A DNA stretch of 64,000 bases from Chryseobacterium sp. CH25. GTDB lineage: Bacteria; Bacteroidota; Bacteroidia; Flavobacteriales; Weeksellaceae. The translations under genes and the position numbers were made by a program. This document shows, piece by piece, positions 47,009-57,233 of the stretch. The notes under the pieces are model-generated. The model searched no databases, was not told the DNA's origin, and worked only from the letters and a program-made list of their open reading frames with translations. Where the stretch lies: positions 62,001 to 126,000 of the forward strand of contig NZ_NRQT01000001.1 in the NCBI RefSeq assembly GCF_004119455.1, read 5' to 3'. Within the stretch, counting starts at the first letter, position 1; each line of letters starts with the position of its first letter.

Positions 47009-50000
47009 CTATTTACTAGTTTCATTTTGATAAGAATTAATAATTTTTTCATTTAATAATAGCAGAAACATTCCCCAATGCTGTGTACAAATTCTTAATC
47101 GCTCAGACCATTTGGAAATTGCTTCCATATCAATACTGATTTTAGTGCTTTCTTCAAATACTATTGATTCAGGATATAGGTTACCCTGAATATCAATGAA
47201 TGCCTTGTAAAATGCTCTTTCCATTTCATTTTCCAGATAGTTTTTTTCATTTATAGGGAACATGTTCGCCCAAAGAACCAATGCATCAAGTACCGCTTGA
47301 AATGATTGCTGCATTTCAGCACGAATTTTTTCAATATGTTGTTTTAAATTTTCATTTTCCGGGTCGGTAAGCTCCAATTCATCAAAATGACGGAGATCAT
47401 GAAAATGATCGACTAAAAATACCAATCGACTATATTGTTCTGAAACTTTTAATACTTCATTAAGTTCGGGGTACAGAAGCCTCCAACTCTCAATTCTGAG
47501 GCTTTCAATAATATTTTCATCAATACGCTTTGGCATGGAATTAATAACACCTTGTTCTTCAAATGGCTTTTCCATGATTGTAACGAATCGTACTTCATTG
47601 CAAAGATGGTTCATACTTTTTCCACGTACTGTTTGAATAAAATAAATTTTTGGAAACCACAATTCCAGCATAAGGTATTTAAGACTTGTATTTTCCGGCA
47701 TCCCAATTATGGAATAAATGACTTCATAAATTTCTGCATATCCGGTAAGTGACAAAATAGGGCTATCACTATCAATAATGAAAACCGGCTTTCTACCCGT
47801 CTTATCATTGTTGATATATTGTACAGAAAATATATTGGAAGCAGAAGCATCTTTACAAGCTTTGATAATCTTTTTTTCAAAATCATCTTTCAGCTTCAGA
47901 ATTCGTTTGAAAGAATGCTCCCCTTTTGTACTATCATTTAAAAAATCTCTCCAGAAAGTGGCTGCCGTCAGGAGTGCATTGGTTTTTATTTGTGTACCAT
48001 GTTTGGAATCGATGTTTCCAAAAGTGCTTTCATAGTTGAGATTATATGCTTTCAATCTTTTGATGGCATCAGATAAGTTAATTTGGGATAAATACTCAAT
48101 CTGTTCATCATGGTTATGCCCTTGTTCAGTCTTTAACTTGATCTTTGAATACAGTGTGCTGGCAGACTGTTGCATAAAAATTTCAAAACTGCTCTTAAAA
48201 TCAGATAGGCTTACAAAAAACTTTTCATATTTAGACTTCAATTTTTGGGTTACATCTTCTTTGTCATTTTTCTCACCCGATTGGCTCTTTTCTACCTGGT
48301 ATATTCCTAACGGATCAGTAATGCATTGTGGCTCCAAAATTTTTTCAGGCCATTGAAATAATGCATTGTGCATAATAGGAACAACTGGTGTATACGTCTT
48401 ACTCCCCTTATATAACTGCTTGAAAGCGCTATTATATTCATTGATCTTTTCCTTAGCTAATACTTCCCATTGATTTAACATTGTACGATATTCATTCCAA
48501 TCTGCTGGCCTGTTTTTATAATCATAAAGTTTGATAAAACATGAATTTATAGCTACCCATTCTTCTAAATGCATATTTTCAATGGAAATATTCTGGCGTG
48601 TTTCATCATAATCCATAGAAAGCAACTTAAACCGGTGTCCATGCCCTTGGGTATTGAACTGCTTTTGATCGGGTAAAGCAGTCCTGATAATATCCAGAAT
48701 ATTCACAGCAAAACCATTTGTTGATCTTTCAAAATTGTACTTGATAATATCAATGACAAAGTGCACATCCACCTGGCCATCGTTCACAGATAAATGGATA
48801 ATGTCAAAATCTTTTTTTATTCTTTGTATAAAGAAGTCAATATGTTTCTCTCTGATTGCATTTAATACTGGTGAATAAGAATACATTCCCAACATCAATT
48901 TTGATAAACTTTTGCTATCCATAGTTTTAAATGCTGATTCAAATTGATACTCCGGAATGTCCGGCACAGCATCTTTATTATTGGGAATATTTCTTAACCA
49001 AAATAGCGCTTCTCCATAAGATCTCCATTCAAAAGTATTAAGGGGTGGCGCATCAGGAAAAGGAAGTTTATTGATTATAGCTGATGCTAAATTGAAAATA
49101 TCCTGCTGCGGAAGCAATCTTTCATTAATGTCCTTAATCTTTTCTCTAAACGCTTCATCGGCATTAATCATGTCGAGCATACCGCTTGGGTCGTAGTTGA
49201 CACCAAATCTAACACCAGTAAACATTACCCATGCGCCGTTGCAAAGATCTCTACATTCATCTATGATTGTGCGGTTTTGTTCAACATACACACCGATACC
49301 CACCCAAATAAACGCTTTGAGAATCGCCGTATAAATAGACCAATTATTTACAACTACCTGTTTGGATATATCCTCAATAAAAAGTTGGGGATCAAAAACT
49401 TCTTCATAAAATAATTGTAGGAGAAATAAATACAGATCTTCTTCCGCAAGTAAAGGAATGGCTTTATAGGCATATCCAAGTTTACTATTCGTAAACTCGT
49501 CAAAAAGAATTTCAACTAATTTGGCAGACCTTACGATATGTAAGCCCTGTATATATTTCCGGTCGGATGACCGCCTGATTAAATATTCATTCTCTAATTT
49601 TTCCAGAATAAACTGGTAGTCTACATTTGTATCCAATTTGGAAACATCAATTTTTGCTCCAAGGGAGTCCGCCAAACTAACAATCCTTAAAAACGCAATT
49701 TGCTGGTTACTGTTATAAGAACCCTCACTTGCGATTTGCCGAACCTGATGCTTTAATTTATTATATAAGGAATCTCCCTGGGTAATAGAATAAACAAATT
49801 CCAATAAAGGAACATTACCACCCATTTGTATCCAGGCTTCTTCAAAATCAGTAAAATGACAAATCTTATTTCTTTCATTCAAATTGGAATAAATCATTTT
49901 AGCTTCATCCTCCGAAAGAGATAAATCCAATTCTTGATGTTGAAACTCTATACCTGCAGCCGTCGCTTTGTACCAATCTTCATTTCTTATAGCAACCAGA

Positions 50001-51058
50001 AATTTAATATGATTGAAATGTGCTGATTCTTTTACAATCTGAAGCCAATCAGTCGTGTTGGGGTTAACGTTGATAACAAAAACAACAGGAATATCTAATT
50101 TCTTACTGATGGCAGCAATGGCTTGAATTGATTGCTGTGAAATCACAGGGTCTTGTTGAATATTCAACTCAAAAGAAAGCCAATCATTACTATAATGGTG
50201 TACATAGCTGTAAAGTAAAGCTGTTTTCCCTTGTCCGGATGCACCTTTAACCACCACTATATTATTCCCGATTAGGCTATCTTTTATTTTTTGTAAATAG
50301 CCTTCTCTGCTCACATCAAGCCCTAATAAAATATGTTCAAATCTTGTCAACGTTGCATGATAAAACTCTTTTTCTAAGAGTTCCTGATTTACATCATTTG
50401 TTGAAACTTTATGCAAAGGTTTTAAAACCAGGCCATATTGTTGATGTATCGCAATTCTTTTAACGATATACAATGCAAAGTCCTGAACCTTGCTATAAAA
50501 GTCTTTTGCAGTAATAGGCTGTTGTTTTTCTGCAATGAGTTGTAGCCAGTACAATAAATAACCTGCTGTTGGTGTTGGGTCTATTTCCGGGAAGTGCTCT
50601 TTCATCATTCTTTCGACTTCCTCCGCAACCGTATCCTCTGAAATTTCCTTGAATTGTATTTTAGACTTGACTAATTTCCACGCTTCTTCTGAGAGTTTGT
50701 ATTTTTTTAAAATCTCTTTTTCTTTTTTAGAAATACCTCCTGCATGTTGATTCCAATTCTTCAAATCAGCGCTTACTTCACTGTAAGATACCAATACGGG
50801 AACTGCGGAAACATATCGTTCTAAAAACCTTTTTATAAATGAGGTTTTCTTATCGGATAAAATGTCTGATAAGGTAATGGTTTTACCAAGATTCTTTAAT
50901 TGTATAGCATAAAGAAGTTCTCCTTGATTATCTAATACATCTAAATCTTCTTCACCTTCTAACCGGTAAATCAAATCATTTTCAAGTGTGGATAACATAT
51001 AATGTAGTGAATATAAAAACTGGGTTCTATAACCACGTAAAGCAGCTATGGCAGACAT
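47009..51058 (-). CDS. Cap4-like nuclease / P-loop NTPase, Avs-like defence candidate
   Basis: This 1349-residue single-gene unit has an N-terminal PD-(D/E)XK-like region. GYRTQFLYSLHYML is followed by LEGEEDLDVLD (residues 33-43) and AIQLKN (51-56), the E..ED.D...Q.K pattern of Cap4/DUF4297 nucleases. A P-loop NTPase begins near 265 with Walker A GASGQGKT (272-279), then VVFVINVNP near 326 and FLVAIRNEDWYKA. Walker B lacks the usual acidic pair, which is odd. The remaining 900 residues are helix-rich with no motif that I can name and could be the sensor. This plan matches Avs-type STAND defence proteins, but the exact type is open. Confidence 0.55.
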   Translation of the reverse strand: MSAIAALRGYRTQFLYSLHYMLSTLENDLIYRLEGEEDLDVLDNQGELLYAIQLKNLGKTITLSDILSDKKTSFIKRFLERYVSAVPVLVSYSEVSADLKNWNQHAGGISKKEKEILKKYKLSEEAWKLVKSKIQFKEISEDTVAEEVERMMKEHFPEIDPTPTAGYLLYWLQLIAEKQQPITAKDFYSKVQDFALYIVKRIAIHQQYGLVLKPLHKVSTNDVNQELLEKEFYHATLTRFEHILLGLDVSREGYLQKIKDSLIGNNIVVVKGASGQGKTALLYSYVHHYSNDWLSFELNIQQDPVISQQSIQAIAAISKKLDIPVVFVINVNPNTTDWLQIVKESAHFNHIKFLVAIRNEDWYKATAAGIEFQHQELDLSLSEDEAKMIYSNLNERNKICHFTDFEEAWIQMGGNVPLLEFVYSITQGDSLYNKLKHQVRQIASEGSYNSNQQIAFLRIVSLADSLGAKIDVSKLDTNVDYQFILEKLENEYLIRRSSDRKYIQGLHIVRSAKLVEILFDEFTNSKLGYAYKAIPLLAEEDLYLFLLQLFYEEVFDPQLFIEDISKQVVVNNWSIYTAILKAFIWVGIGVYVEQNRTIIDECRDLCNGAWVMFTGVRFGVNYDPSGMLDMINADEAFREKIKDINERLLPQQDIFNLASAIINKLPFPDAPPLNTFEWRSYGEALFWLRNIPNNKDAVPDIPEYQFESAFKTMDSKSLSKLMLGMYSYSPVLNAIREKHIDFFIQRIKKDFDIIHLSVNDGQVDVHFVIDIIKYNFERSTNGFAVNILDIIRTALPDQKQFNTQGHGHRFKLLSMDYDETRQNISIENMHLEEWVAINSCFIKLYDYKNRPADWNEYRTMLNQWEVLAKEKINEYNSAFKQLYKGSKTYTPVVPIMHNALFQWPEKILEPQCITDPLGIYQVEKSQSGEKNDKEDVTQKLKSKYEKFFVSLSDFKSSFEIFMQQSASTLYSKIKLKTEQGHNHDEQIEYLSQINLSDAIKRLKAYNLNYESTFGNIDSKHGTQIKTNALLTAATFWRDFLNDSTKGEHSFKRILKLKDDFEKKIIKACKDASASNIFSVQYINNDKTGRKPVFIIDSDSPILSLTGYAEIYEVIYSIIGMPENTSLKYLMLELWFPKIYFIQTVRGKSMNHLCNEVRFVTIMEKPFEEQGVINSMPKRIDENIIESLRIESWRLLYPELNEVLKVSEQYSRLVFLVDHFHDLRHFDELELTDPENENLKQHIEKIRAEMQQSFQAVLDALVLWANMFPINEKNYLENEMERAFYKAFIDIQGNLYPESIVFEESTKISIDMEAISKWSERLRICTQHWGMFLLLLNEKIINSYQNETSK

Positions 51059-51267
51059 TTAATGTAATTGTATTTGGTGTTTTCCTGTATGCACAAATAT
51101 ACCAAAAACAAATACCAAAACAATTATGGGAATCCGTAATTAGTACGAAAATACATTATGCAAACGTACAATGAAGTTAGCATATAGAAACTCCATTAAC
51201 AAGCTATTATCACAAATGCTAAATAACCGCACAATAACATTATTTTTTTGAAATACTATCCATATAC

Positions 51268-51416
51268 AAAATAGTTTATGACGACCAAATTATAAAAGAC
51301 ACAAACGATGACTTTATTGGAAACTCAACGTAATTCCATGCGGAGGATACAAATCTGATTCATGCACTCAAAAGCGAGATTGAATTGCTGAAAAACAAAA
51401 ATACAAGAACTAAGGT
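51268..51416 (+). pseudogene. relic of a second helicase copy
   Basis: About 150 bases align with 41334-41500 of the broken helicase (AAAATAG.CTATGACG.., ACGACTTTATTGGAAA, then GAGATTGAATTGCTGAAAA). They carry many differences and in-frame stops. Nothing else of that gene is left here. It shows that two related helicase genes once existed in this island. Confidence 0.65.
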
Positions 51417-51493
51417 AGTGCTTAATCATTTTTTCAAGATACATTTATTATCTCCCATTCATCCTTATTAATATCCTGAAGGTGCCTATCAAA

Positions 51494-51840
51494 TCAATCT
51501 TTATGAATAGCAATACAAAGCAAATCCGTTGGCCGTGAAAACCCAACATATGCCATTTTAATAGAACTCTTATGATACACCCTATTATCATTAAAACTAT
51601 TTCCTAAGAATTGGTTTGTTAATCTTTCTGATTCGTAATTACTCTGATAATAGGGCTCTAAATATAAAGTTGCACAATGTGTTTGTCCTTTTACAGCATG
51701 AACACTGGTGATTTCAATTTCTAGCCCATCTTCCCTGTAATGGTTAGTAATTTCTATTTCTTTGGCAGCAGCAACGGGCATTCTCGTTGTATCATTATTG
51801 ATGAATAGCAAACTTGTTGAAAGTGGGTGTTCGGAAAATA
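51494..51840 (-). pseudogene. C-terminal fragment of a UvrD-like helicase
   Basis: The fragment keeps motif V (ITSVHAVKGQTHCATLYLE) and motif VI (MAYVGFSRPTDLLCIAIHKD) of a UvrD-type helicase and ends at a normal stop. Its 5' part is cut near 51840, where antisense traL sequence begins. Upstream codons belong to traL, not to the helicase. It is a dead remnant of another defence or repair gene. Confidence 0.6.
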
Positions 51841-51850
51841 TGGGATACAC

Positions 51851-52113
51851 ATGAAAAAGATAAAACAAATAATTACAAACTGGGAGCCGCTCTTGCAGGA
51901 ACGTTGTAGCAGGCTCAACCGTAAGCAACGCGTTAAGCTGCTATGGATATTTTCTATCGGGTATTTTCTGTTGACTATTATGGCAATGGTAGGACCTATA
52001 TGGATGCCGGTAAAAACAAGATTCCGGTACAGCATATTGAAAACCCTATTCCTGTCAATACCCTGAAGAAACAGGTTACACCAGACATCACCTTACCCCA
52101 AAAACTTAAATAA
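51851..52113 (+). pseudogene. traL: conjugative-transposon TraL-like protein, frameshifted
   Basis: The start MKKIKQIITNWEPLLQERCS and the single membrane helix (WIFSIGYFLLTIMAMVG) fit the small TraL protein of Bacteroidota conjugative transposons. One base is missing near 51993-51995. Adding A in GGACC restores TYMDAGKNKIPVQHIENPIP and the conserved end TPDITLPQKLK with the stop at 52111. The repaired length is 87 residues. It is one base away from the traM remnant, keeping the ancestral gene order. Confidence 0.6.
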
Positions 52114-52114
52114 G

Positions 52115-52490
52115 ATGGAAGAAGAAAAAACAAAAGGACATCTGTGTTGATCCACGAACAGAAAACAGGAGCGACACCCGGTGAAGTGCCTGCTGCGGGT
52201 AATGCACAGCGCATAAAAAAATGGGGCATCTATTTACTGATGGCCATTGCCTTTGCAGGATGCCTCTACCTGATTTTTGCTCCCAAGAAAATGGCGCGGT
52301 TATCAACAATAAGGACCAGTTTGTATATGGCGGGGGTGGCCGCCTAACATTAGAAACTTACCTGGGCAACCGGTTTGTTTTTTTCCTGCAAGGGAAAACA
52401 AAATATATCTTGGGAACTTCCATGGAACGCTTCCGCCCTACTATTGGTGTGGGATTGCGTTATATTTTTAAATCATTATTTAACCAGTAA
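52115..52490 (+). pseudogene. traM-traO deletion fusion
   Basis: The first part (MEEEKTKRTSVLIHEQK after adding one A at 52132-52135, then KKWGIYLLMAIAFAGCLYLIFAPKK) is the N-terminus of TraM. It is joined near 52290, out of frame, to the C-terminal part of TraO (NNKDQFVYGGGGRLTLETYLGN..., FRPTIGVGLRYIF), which ends at 52490. The rest of traM, all of traN and the start of traO are missing. This is an internal deletion in a former conjugative element, so it is not functional for transfer. Confidence 0.65.
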
Positions 52491-52565
52491 GATTATTAAC
52501 AATTATACATACAAAAAGGATTTATCATTTTTCAGCAATTAAGACGAGGGTTCTTTATTGCATCG

Positions 52566-53020
52566 ATGATGATAACAGTATTACTGCTTACAGCCTGTGA
52601 AAAGGGGTTGGATATCCAGACGGATTTTCCTTTTGAGATAAAAACACGCCCGGTGCCAAATGGTGTGATGACCAATCAAACCATAGAGATAAGATGCAAG
52701 ATAAAAAAGACGGGCAACTACAATGGTGTAAAGTACCACATCCGATATTTTCAGTACGATGGTGAAGGCCTGCTCCGGATGAACCAATCCAGCGAAGACA
52801 TCTGGAAAAAATGTGCAGATTGTGTTTCCAGGCCGGAAGAAAAAGATATAAAAGCGCCGGCGTTATTACTCAATGAACCGTATCTATTGCCTTCTGAGAC
52901 TTTCAACTTGTATTATACTTCTCTTTCCAAAGAACAGCAGTCGTTTACCATTGGGTGAAAGATCATTTTGGAAATGAGCGGTCGATGGTATTTGAATTTA
53001 CTTCTAAAAACAAAGAATAA
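52566..53020 (+). pseudogene. traQ: TraQ-like (DUF3872) lipoprotein, frameshifted
   Basis: The N-terminus carries a lipobox (LLLTAC), followed by CEKGLDIQTDFPFEIKTRPVP, the DUF3872 opening of conjugative-transposon TraQ. The open frame ends at FTIG. One more T near 52954 gives FTIWVKDHFGNERSMVFEFTSKNKE and a stop at 53018. The start may lie earlier, since the frame is open upstream without ATG. It follows the traO fragment as in intact elements. Confidence 0.65.
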
Positions 53021-53050
53021 ATATTTCTTACACTTTGAGGTTTACAAACG

Positions 53051-53083
53051 GCCGGGGTTTCTACTCCGGCTTTTATATTTTTT
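53051..53083 (+). terminator. terminator after the tra remnant
   Basis: GCCGGGG...CTCCGGC hairpin followed by TTTTATATTTTTT, 30 bases after the repaired traQ stop. Confidence 0.7.
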
Positions 53084-53243
53084 CAATTATTCTTGAAGAT
53101 CTGATAATATTTTTTTAATTTATTACAGCTAACAACCTGATAAAGAGAACATCAAATTATTCTCATCCAATGCAAACTAAATACGATACAGTGTAGCAAA
53201 TATAATTTGACGACAATTTTTGAAGGTACTAAAAAACCTTGCC

Positions 53244-53333
53244 ATGGATTATACTTTATTTATCATGGGCATATTTTTCTTCGTTATCGGCCTTGCTTTA
53301 TCCTATCAGTTTAAGCGGAGAAAATTTAACTAG
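53244..53333 (+). CDS. possible 29-residue single-helix membrane protein
   Basis: The frame encodes MDYTLFIMGIFFFVIGLAL followed by SYQFKRRKFN, one hydrophobic helix with a basic tail, a typical small membrane-protein plan. It lies in the gap between the tra remnant and the exported-protein cluster. No family is known to me, and the call depends on composition only. Confidence 0.35.
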   Translation: MDYTLFIMGIFFFVIGLALSYQFKRRKFN

Positions 53334-53508
53334 CGAAAGGCTACTCTTCTTATGCCACACTATACACTTTTATTTTGAAAATAAAAATAACCCCTTTGTG
53401 GTATTTTATAAATAGAGGAACTGATGTAACTTAGTCTTGATAGATTAAGCGAGATCTATTAAGCAGTAACCCATCCTTATGAAAAACTAATCCCCCAAAC
53501 CAATAAAT

Positions 53509-53601
53509 ATGAAAAACTCAAAATTTTTATTTGCTTTTTTAAGCATTACGATTATATCAATATGCTTAACCTCCTGCAACTCCTGTAGCCGGATGCTCTA
53601 A
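53509..53601 (+). CDS. small lipoprotein-like peptide
   Basis: A 30-residue frame starts with a signal sequence and ends CLTSCNSCSRML, with a lipobox-like LTSC. It stands 30 bases before the DUF5675 gene on the same strand, so it may be the first gene of that cluster. It resembles entericidin- or lysis-type peptides in size only. Confidence 0.45.
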   Translation: MKNSKFLFAFLSITIISICLTSCNSCSRML

Positions 53602-53631
53602 ATCATTCTAATAACTAAAAAACTATAAAAC

Positions 53632-54108
53632 ATGCAACCTATATTATTCATATTGGGGTTGGCTTCAATCCTCTCCCCCTCCTTTTACTCTCACGAAAAT
53701 TTTGAATTGACAGTTGATAGAAAATTATCGTCCAGTAACTGTACCATGGGTTACCTGATTGCAAACGGGAAAAGCATTTGTTACACATTAGAATTACCCT
53801 GGAAAGATAATCTAAACAACATTAGCTGTATCCCCATAGGCACTTACAAGGGAATCTTAAGATATGACAAAAAAGATGGATGGAGAATTCAGTTGGATAA
53901 TGTTCCTAATAGGACCGGTGTACAAATTCACATGGGTAATTACACAACGCAGATTGAAGGATGTGTCTTGGTTGGCACAGATGCTAAAGTTGAAAATTGT
54001 TCTGTACTCAATAGTTCGGCAGCCTATGTAAAGCTAAAAGAAGCATTTTACGGGACTAACAACCCTAATAGCACACCCAACAAAAAAATTACCGTAACCT
54101 TTAAATAA
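53632..54108 (+). CDS. DUF5675-family exported protein
   Basis: The 158-residue product has an N-terminal signal-like segment. The DUF5675 core follows: STNCTMGYL-like opening (SSNCTMGYLIANGKSICYTLELPWK), IPIGTYKGILRYDKKDGWRI and GVQIHMGNYTTQIEGCVLVG. The family occurs in phage and contractile-injection contexts and in secreted proteins; the IH.GN...EGC motif suggests a metal-dependent hydrolase, but activity is unproven. It is eight bases before the next gene and probably cotranscribed with it. Confidence 0.65.
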   Translation: MQPILFILGLASILSPSFYSHENFELTVDRKLSSSNCTMGYLIANGKSICYTLELPWKDNLNNISCIPIGTYKGILRYDKKDGWRIQLDNVPNRTGVQIHMGNYTTQIEGCVLVGTDAKVENCSVLNSSAAYVKLKEAFYGTNNPNSTPNKKITVTFK

Positions 54109-54116
54109 CAAATCAA

Positions 54117-55836
54117 ATGAAAAATATTTATTTTACCGCATTGGTGTTATCTTTTCTATGCCTAAACACCATTCATTCACAGGTAACCCCAAATTCCAAC
54201 CGATTCGATGTTGAAAATTTTATTGCTATTGACAATAAAGGTAAATACTATCCGTACACCACTCATGGTTTTTATGAAAATGTGGCAAAAGGTACGGCCG
54301 CCAGAATATTTATATTACCTGTTCTCAAACTTGATTTAAATAAAATTAAATTTATTGATAAACAAGGGCGGGAAACCTATCAGGGTGATGAAAATATACG
54401 TTCAATGATTATTTCGGTAACTCAGGATCTCGCGTTACCCAATGAAACGCAAAAAGCAGGCATTATTGCTGCAATAAAAAAATACATCCATTCAGGCTTA
54501 TGCTCCCGATATGGTAAGAAATGTGGTTACCGGGGTCCCTTATATTACCCCCCTACTTTTACCCGGCACTCCATTGCATAATCAGATTATTGCAACAGCG
54601 ACCAAGTATCAAAGTGATGTACTTAATCCTCAACAGCAGCTTATTAGTGATTATAATGCAAACTATAAGGCTCAAATAATATCTCCAACAGAGTTAGAAA
54701 TAATTGTTGAGGCGGGAGGTGAGGTTGTTTATACAAAACGGATTCCAAATACATGGATTGCTACTGGTAGCAAGCTTAGTGATATCACAATTGACTACCC
54801 TACGGAGTATGTTAAAAATTTAATTGCAGATGGCAATGGGTTAATATTAATTAGCTATAAGTTTAGAGATTCTAAAGGTAGTTACATCAATGCACATATA
54901 GATGCATCTGCTATTGTGAACCAGTTTTTGGATGAGGCCTATCAAAGTAGTGTTAGCCAAAAGTCAAGCGGCTGGTCGTTTTTAGGATTTGGTAGTAGTA
55001 AAAAATCAATCAAATCTTCTTTTGATCAACAGGTAACCCAACAAAATACAAGTAATAGTATTGCCAATACAACTATCGAAATGTATGATGCCGATGACCA
55101 AATGATTAAAGAGTTTGAAAGCGTATTTTTCCCTATTTTATCTCGGACGGAAGTAATACAAAACCATATTAACTCTGCTGCAAAAGCAAAAGCTGAAGGA
55201 AATACCACTTTGGAAAATTTACATTTGAAATTAGTCGAGTCATTACAAAACAATAATCCTGATTTAGCGCCCAACATAGAAAAGGCTGTTGCTGCTTTAG
55301 GAAAAAAGGATTACATCGGTTTTATTGCCAATGGTATAAGATGGGGAAATTATTCAGGGGGCGGCAATAATACCTTCCGAAGAGTATTAAACAGCAGTGA
55401 AATGACAAATCTGGTATCGAATTGGAGCCAAACCCGGACGATCACGCTTCAGCACGCCGTCACCCAACCTGTTATAGTTTCACAAGACGTGCAATTTAGA
55501 GCCTCTCTGGGTATAGTAGATGTTATTTCTTTCCAAAACAATTTGTATATGTCAAATGGATTTGGAAATGTTATTATACAACCTGTCAATGGCGTTATTT
55601 TGGGCCCCATTACTACAGGAGGTGCTTTACATCAGAATAATATTACACCGGGAACTCTAATGACAAAAATAGGATCCTATTCCGTTTATAGTGGCCAGAC
55701 TTTTACGGATGCGCTGAGCCATTATAAACCAGGTGATAAAACGTATCTTACCTTAATCACCCCAACAGTAAACCCAAACATTTATCAGGAACAAAGAGTA
55801 CAGATTACCTTAGGCGCCTATCCAAAGATTAATTAG
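54117..55836 (+). pseudogene. secreted PDZ-domain protein of unknown role, frameshifted
   Basis: The first frame has a signal peptide (LCLNTIHSQ) and runs to 54581. The second covers 54511-55836. Removing one G at 54495-54496 joins them as YIHSAYAPDMVRNVVTG, giving 572 residues. The middle has a Gly/Ser/Lys-rich stretch (SSGWSFLGFGSSKKS) and a helical part. The end looks like a PDZ domain (ITPGTLMTKIGSYSVYSGQTF..ALSHYKPGDKTYLTLI). Here the error is an extra base, not a missing one. No family match is known to me. Confidence 0.55.
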
Positions 55837-56063
55837 TATCAGAAAAAATAAAGGTCGGTAAACTGATTGCCTATATATCCCTATTGATGTTTTGGCAGGA
55901 TAAAAAAGGAACAAAGTGTAGAAATTCAAAAACCGGTTAAATAATTTGCCATTGAGAAAAACCTAGACTGTATAGCGGTAAGAGCATTATAATAACCAAG
56001 ATACACTTGACATACCCGTGTAAATATATTAAAGATTAAACAAATAACTAAAACACTATTACC

Positions 56064-56306
56064 ATGACAAACGAAGAAAAATTGCAGAAAATCATTGCTG
56101 CTTACACCCCATTAGATTATACAAAAATAAACCTTAAAAGAGCAATAAAGGACAACTATATTGCTGCGGAGTTTAAAGACAATTTTTGTGCTGACATCTG
56201 CATTGCTTGGCGAAATATTAATCCCACACAATTGCGAAATGATATGTTTGTAAAATTAAAGACCGGAGAGGATATTTTGAAAATCTTAAAATATGTACTG
56301 CTATGA
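56064..56306 (+). CDS. 80-residue protein of unknown function
   Basis: The product is a small cytosolic protein starting MTNEEKLQKIIAAYTPLDYTKINLKRAI, without a signal or membrane segment. Its stop overlaps the next start by four bases (ATGA), so the two are translationally coupled. It comes 227 bases after the PDZ gene; that gap shows no gene or terminator. A regulator or chaperone role for the next product is only a guess. Confidence 0.55.
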   Translation: MTNEEKLQKIIAAYTPLDYTKINLKRAIKDNYIAAEFKDNFCADICIAWRNINPTQLRNDMFVKLKTGEDILKILKYVLL

Positions 56307-57139
56307 AATCAAAAATCATTTTCAGTTTTTTTGTGCTGCCCATCATTTTAACCAATAAAATTTTTGGACAAGACTTTATTAGAGTCGGTGCAGCTCACGA
56401 TTTTCAAAAAAATAAAATTGTCCAAACTTTTTCATTTGATTTTAACAGGACGGAAAAAATTGATGAAAAAAAAGGAAGATTTTTACTTTTTAACCATGAT
56501 AATTTCTACATCCTGCCTACCTCAGATGTGAATATTGGTGACGGTGTTACTTCATCTGAAAACAATATTTTAGTTCAAATAAATATGGGGAAGGCATTTT
56601 ATGGAGAGAAATGGAAAAGTAAAGACAATTTAAGGACATCTGCTTGGAATAAAGCAATCGAATTTAATCCCTCATATAATTCAGATAAGCTTTTTCAAGA
56701 AAAATTAGTTTTTGGCCAACTCAAGTTATTGGCTAACCTAATATCACAAAAACATAAAGACGCAACTGAAAATACTTATGTTCAATCTGTTCATTCAATC
56801 GCTTTTGGGGGATTTTCAAATCTCGGTTACAGACACAGTAAAATTAATGATACCGGTGCTTTATATTCAACAGCGGGATTATTGATAGACTACAAAACAA
56901 GAATTTTAAACGCACAAAATGAAGAGACCTGGATTTTCAAAGTAGCAGGAAATTACTACTATATAGCGTCAGATGTTCAGCAACTTACAACAGACAATTT
57001 CGCCGGACTTATAAAGTCATCCGTTGACAGGCAGCTCTTTAAGAATACATATATTGGCCTTTCACATAAATACGGAAACGATAACCCAGGATACAAATAC
57101 GTTCATACTTTAGAGTTATCCGCAAAAATAAAATATTGA
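56303..57139 (+). CDS. putative outer-membrane barrel protein
   Basis: The 278-residue product has a signal peptide ending KIFGQ. Its alternating hydrophobic pattern ends in LELSAKIKY, with a terminal aromatic residue as in outer-membrane barrels. No family was recognised. It is coupled to the 80-residue protein and closes the exported-protein cluster, ahead of a bidirectional terminator. Confidence 0.55.
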   Translation: MKSKIIFSFFVLPIILTNKIFGQDFIRVGAAHDFQKNKIVQTFSFDFNRTEKIDEKKGRFLLFNHDNFYILPTSDVNIGDGVTSSENNILVQINMGKAFYGEKWKSKDNLRTSAWNKAIEFNPSYNSDKLFQEKLVFGQLKLLANLISQKHKDATENTYVQSVHSIAFGGFSNLGYRHSKINDTGALYSTAGLLIDYKTRILNAQNEETWIFKVAGNYYYIASDVQQLTTDNFAGLIKSSVDRQLFKNTYIGLSHKYGNDNPGYKYVHTLELSAKIKY

Positions 57140-57233
57140 TTAAATTAAATAAGCAAGGTCAGGTATACCTTAGAAGTAAAAGGATTATTACACATTATTC
57201 AAAAAGATTTCAATTTAGCTATTTCACTTTTAC

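Noticed and set aside
51494..51928. A complete 144-residue protein on the minus strand
   Set aside because: The first ~30 codons are the antisense of traL; only the part left of about 51840 resembles a helicase, so it is a fragment.
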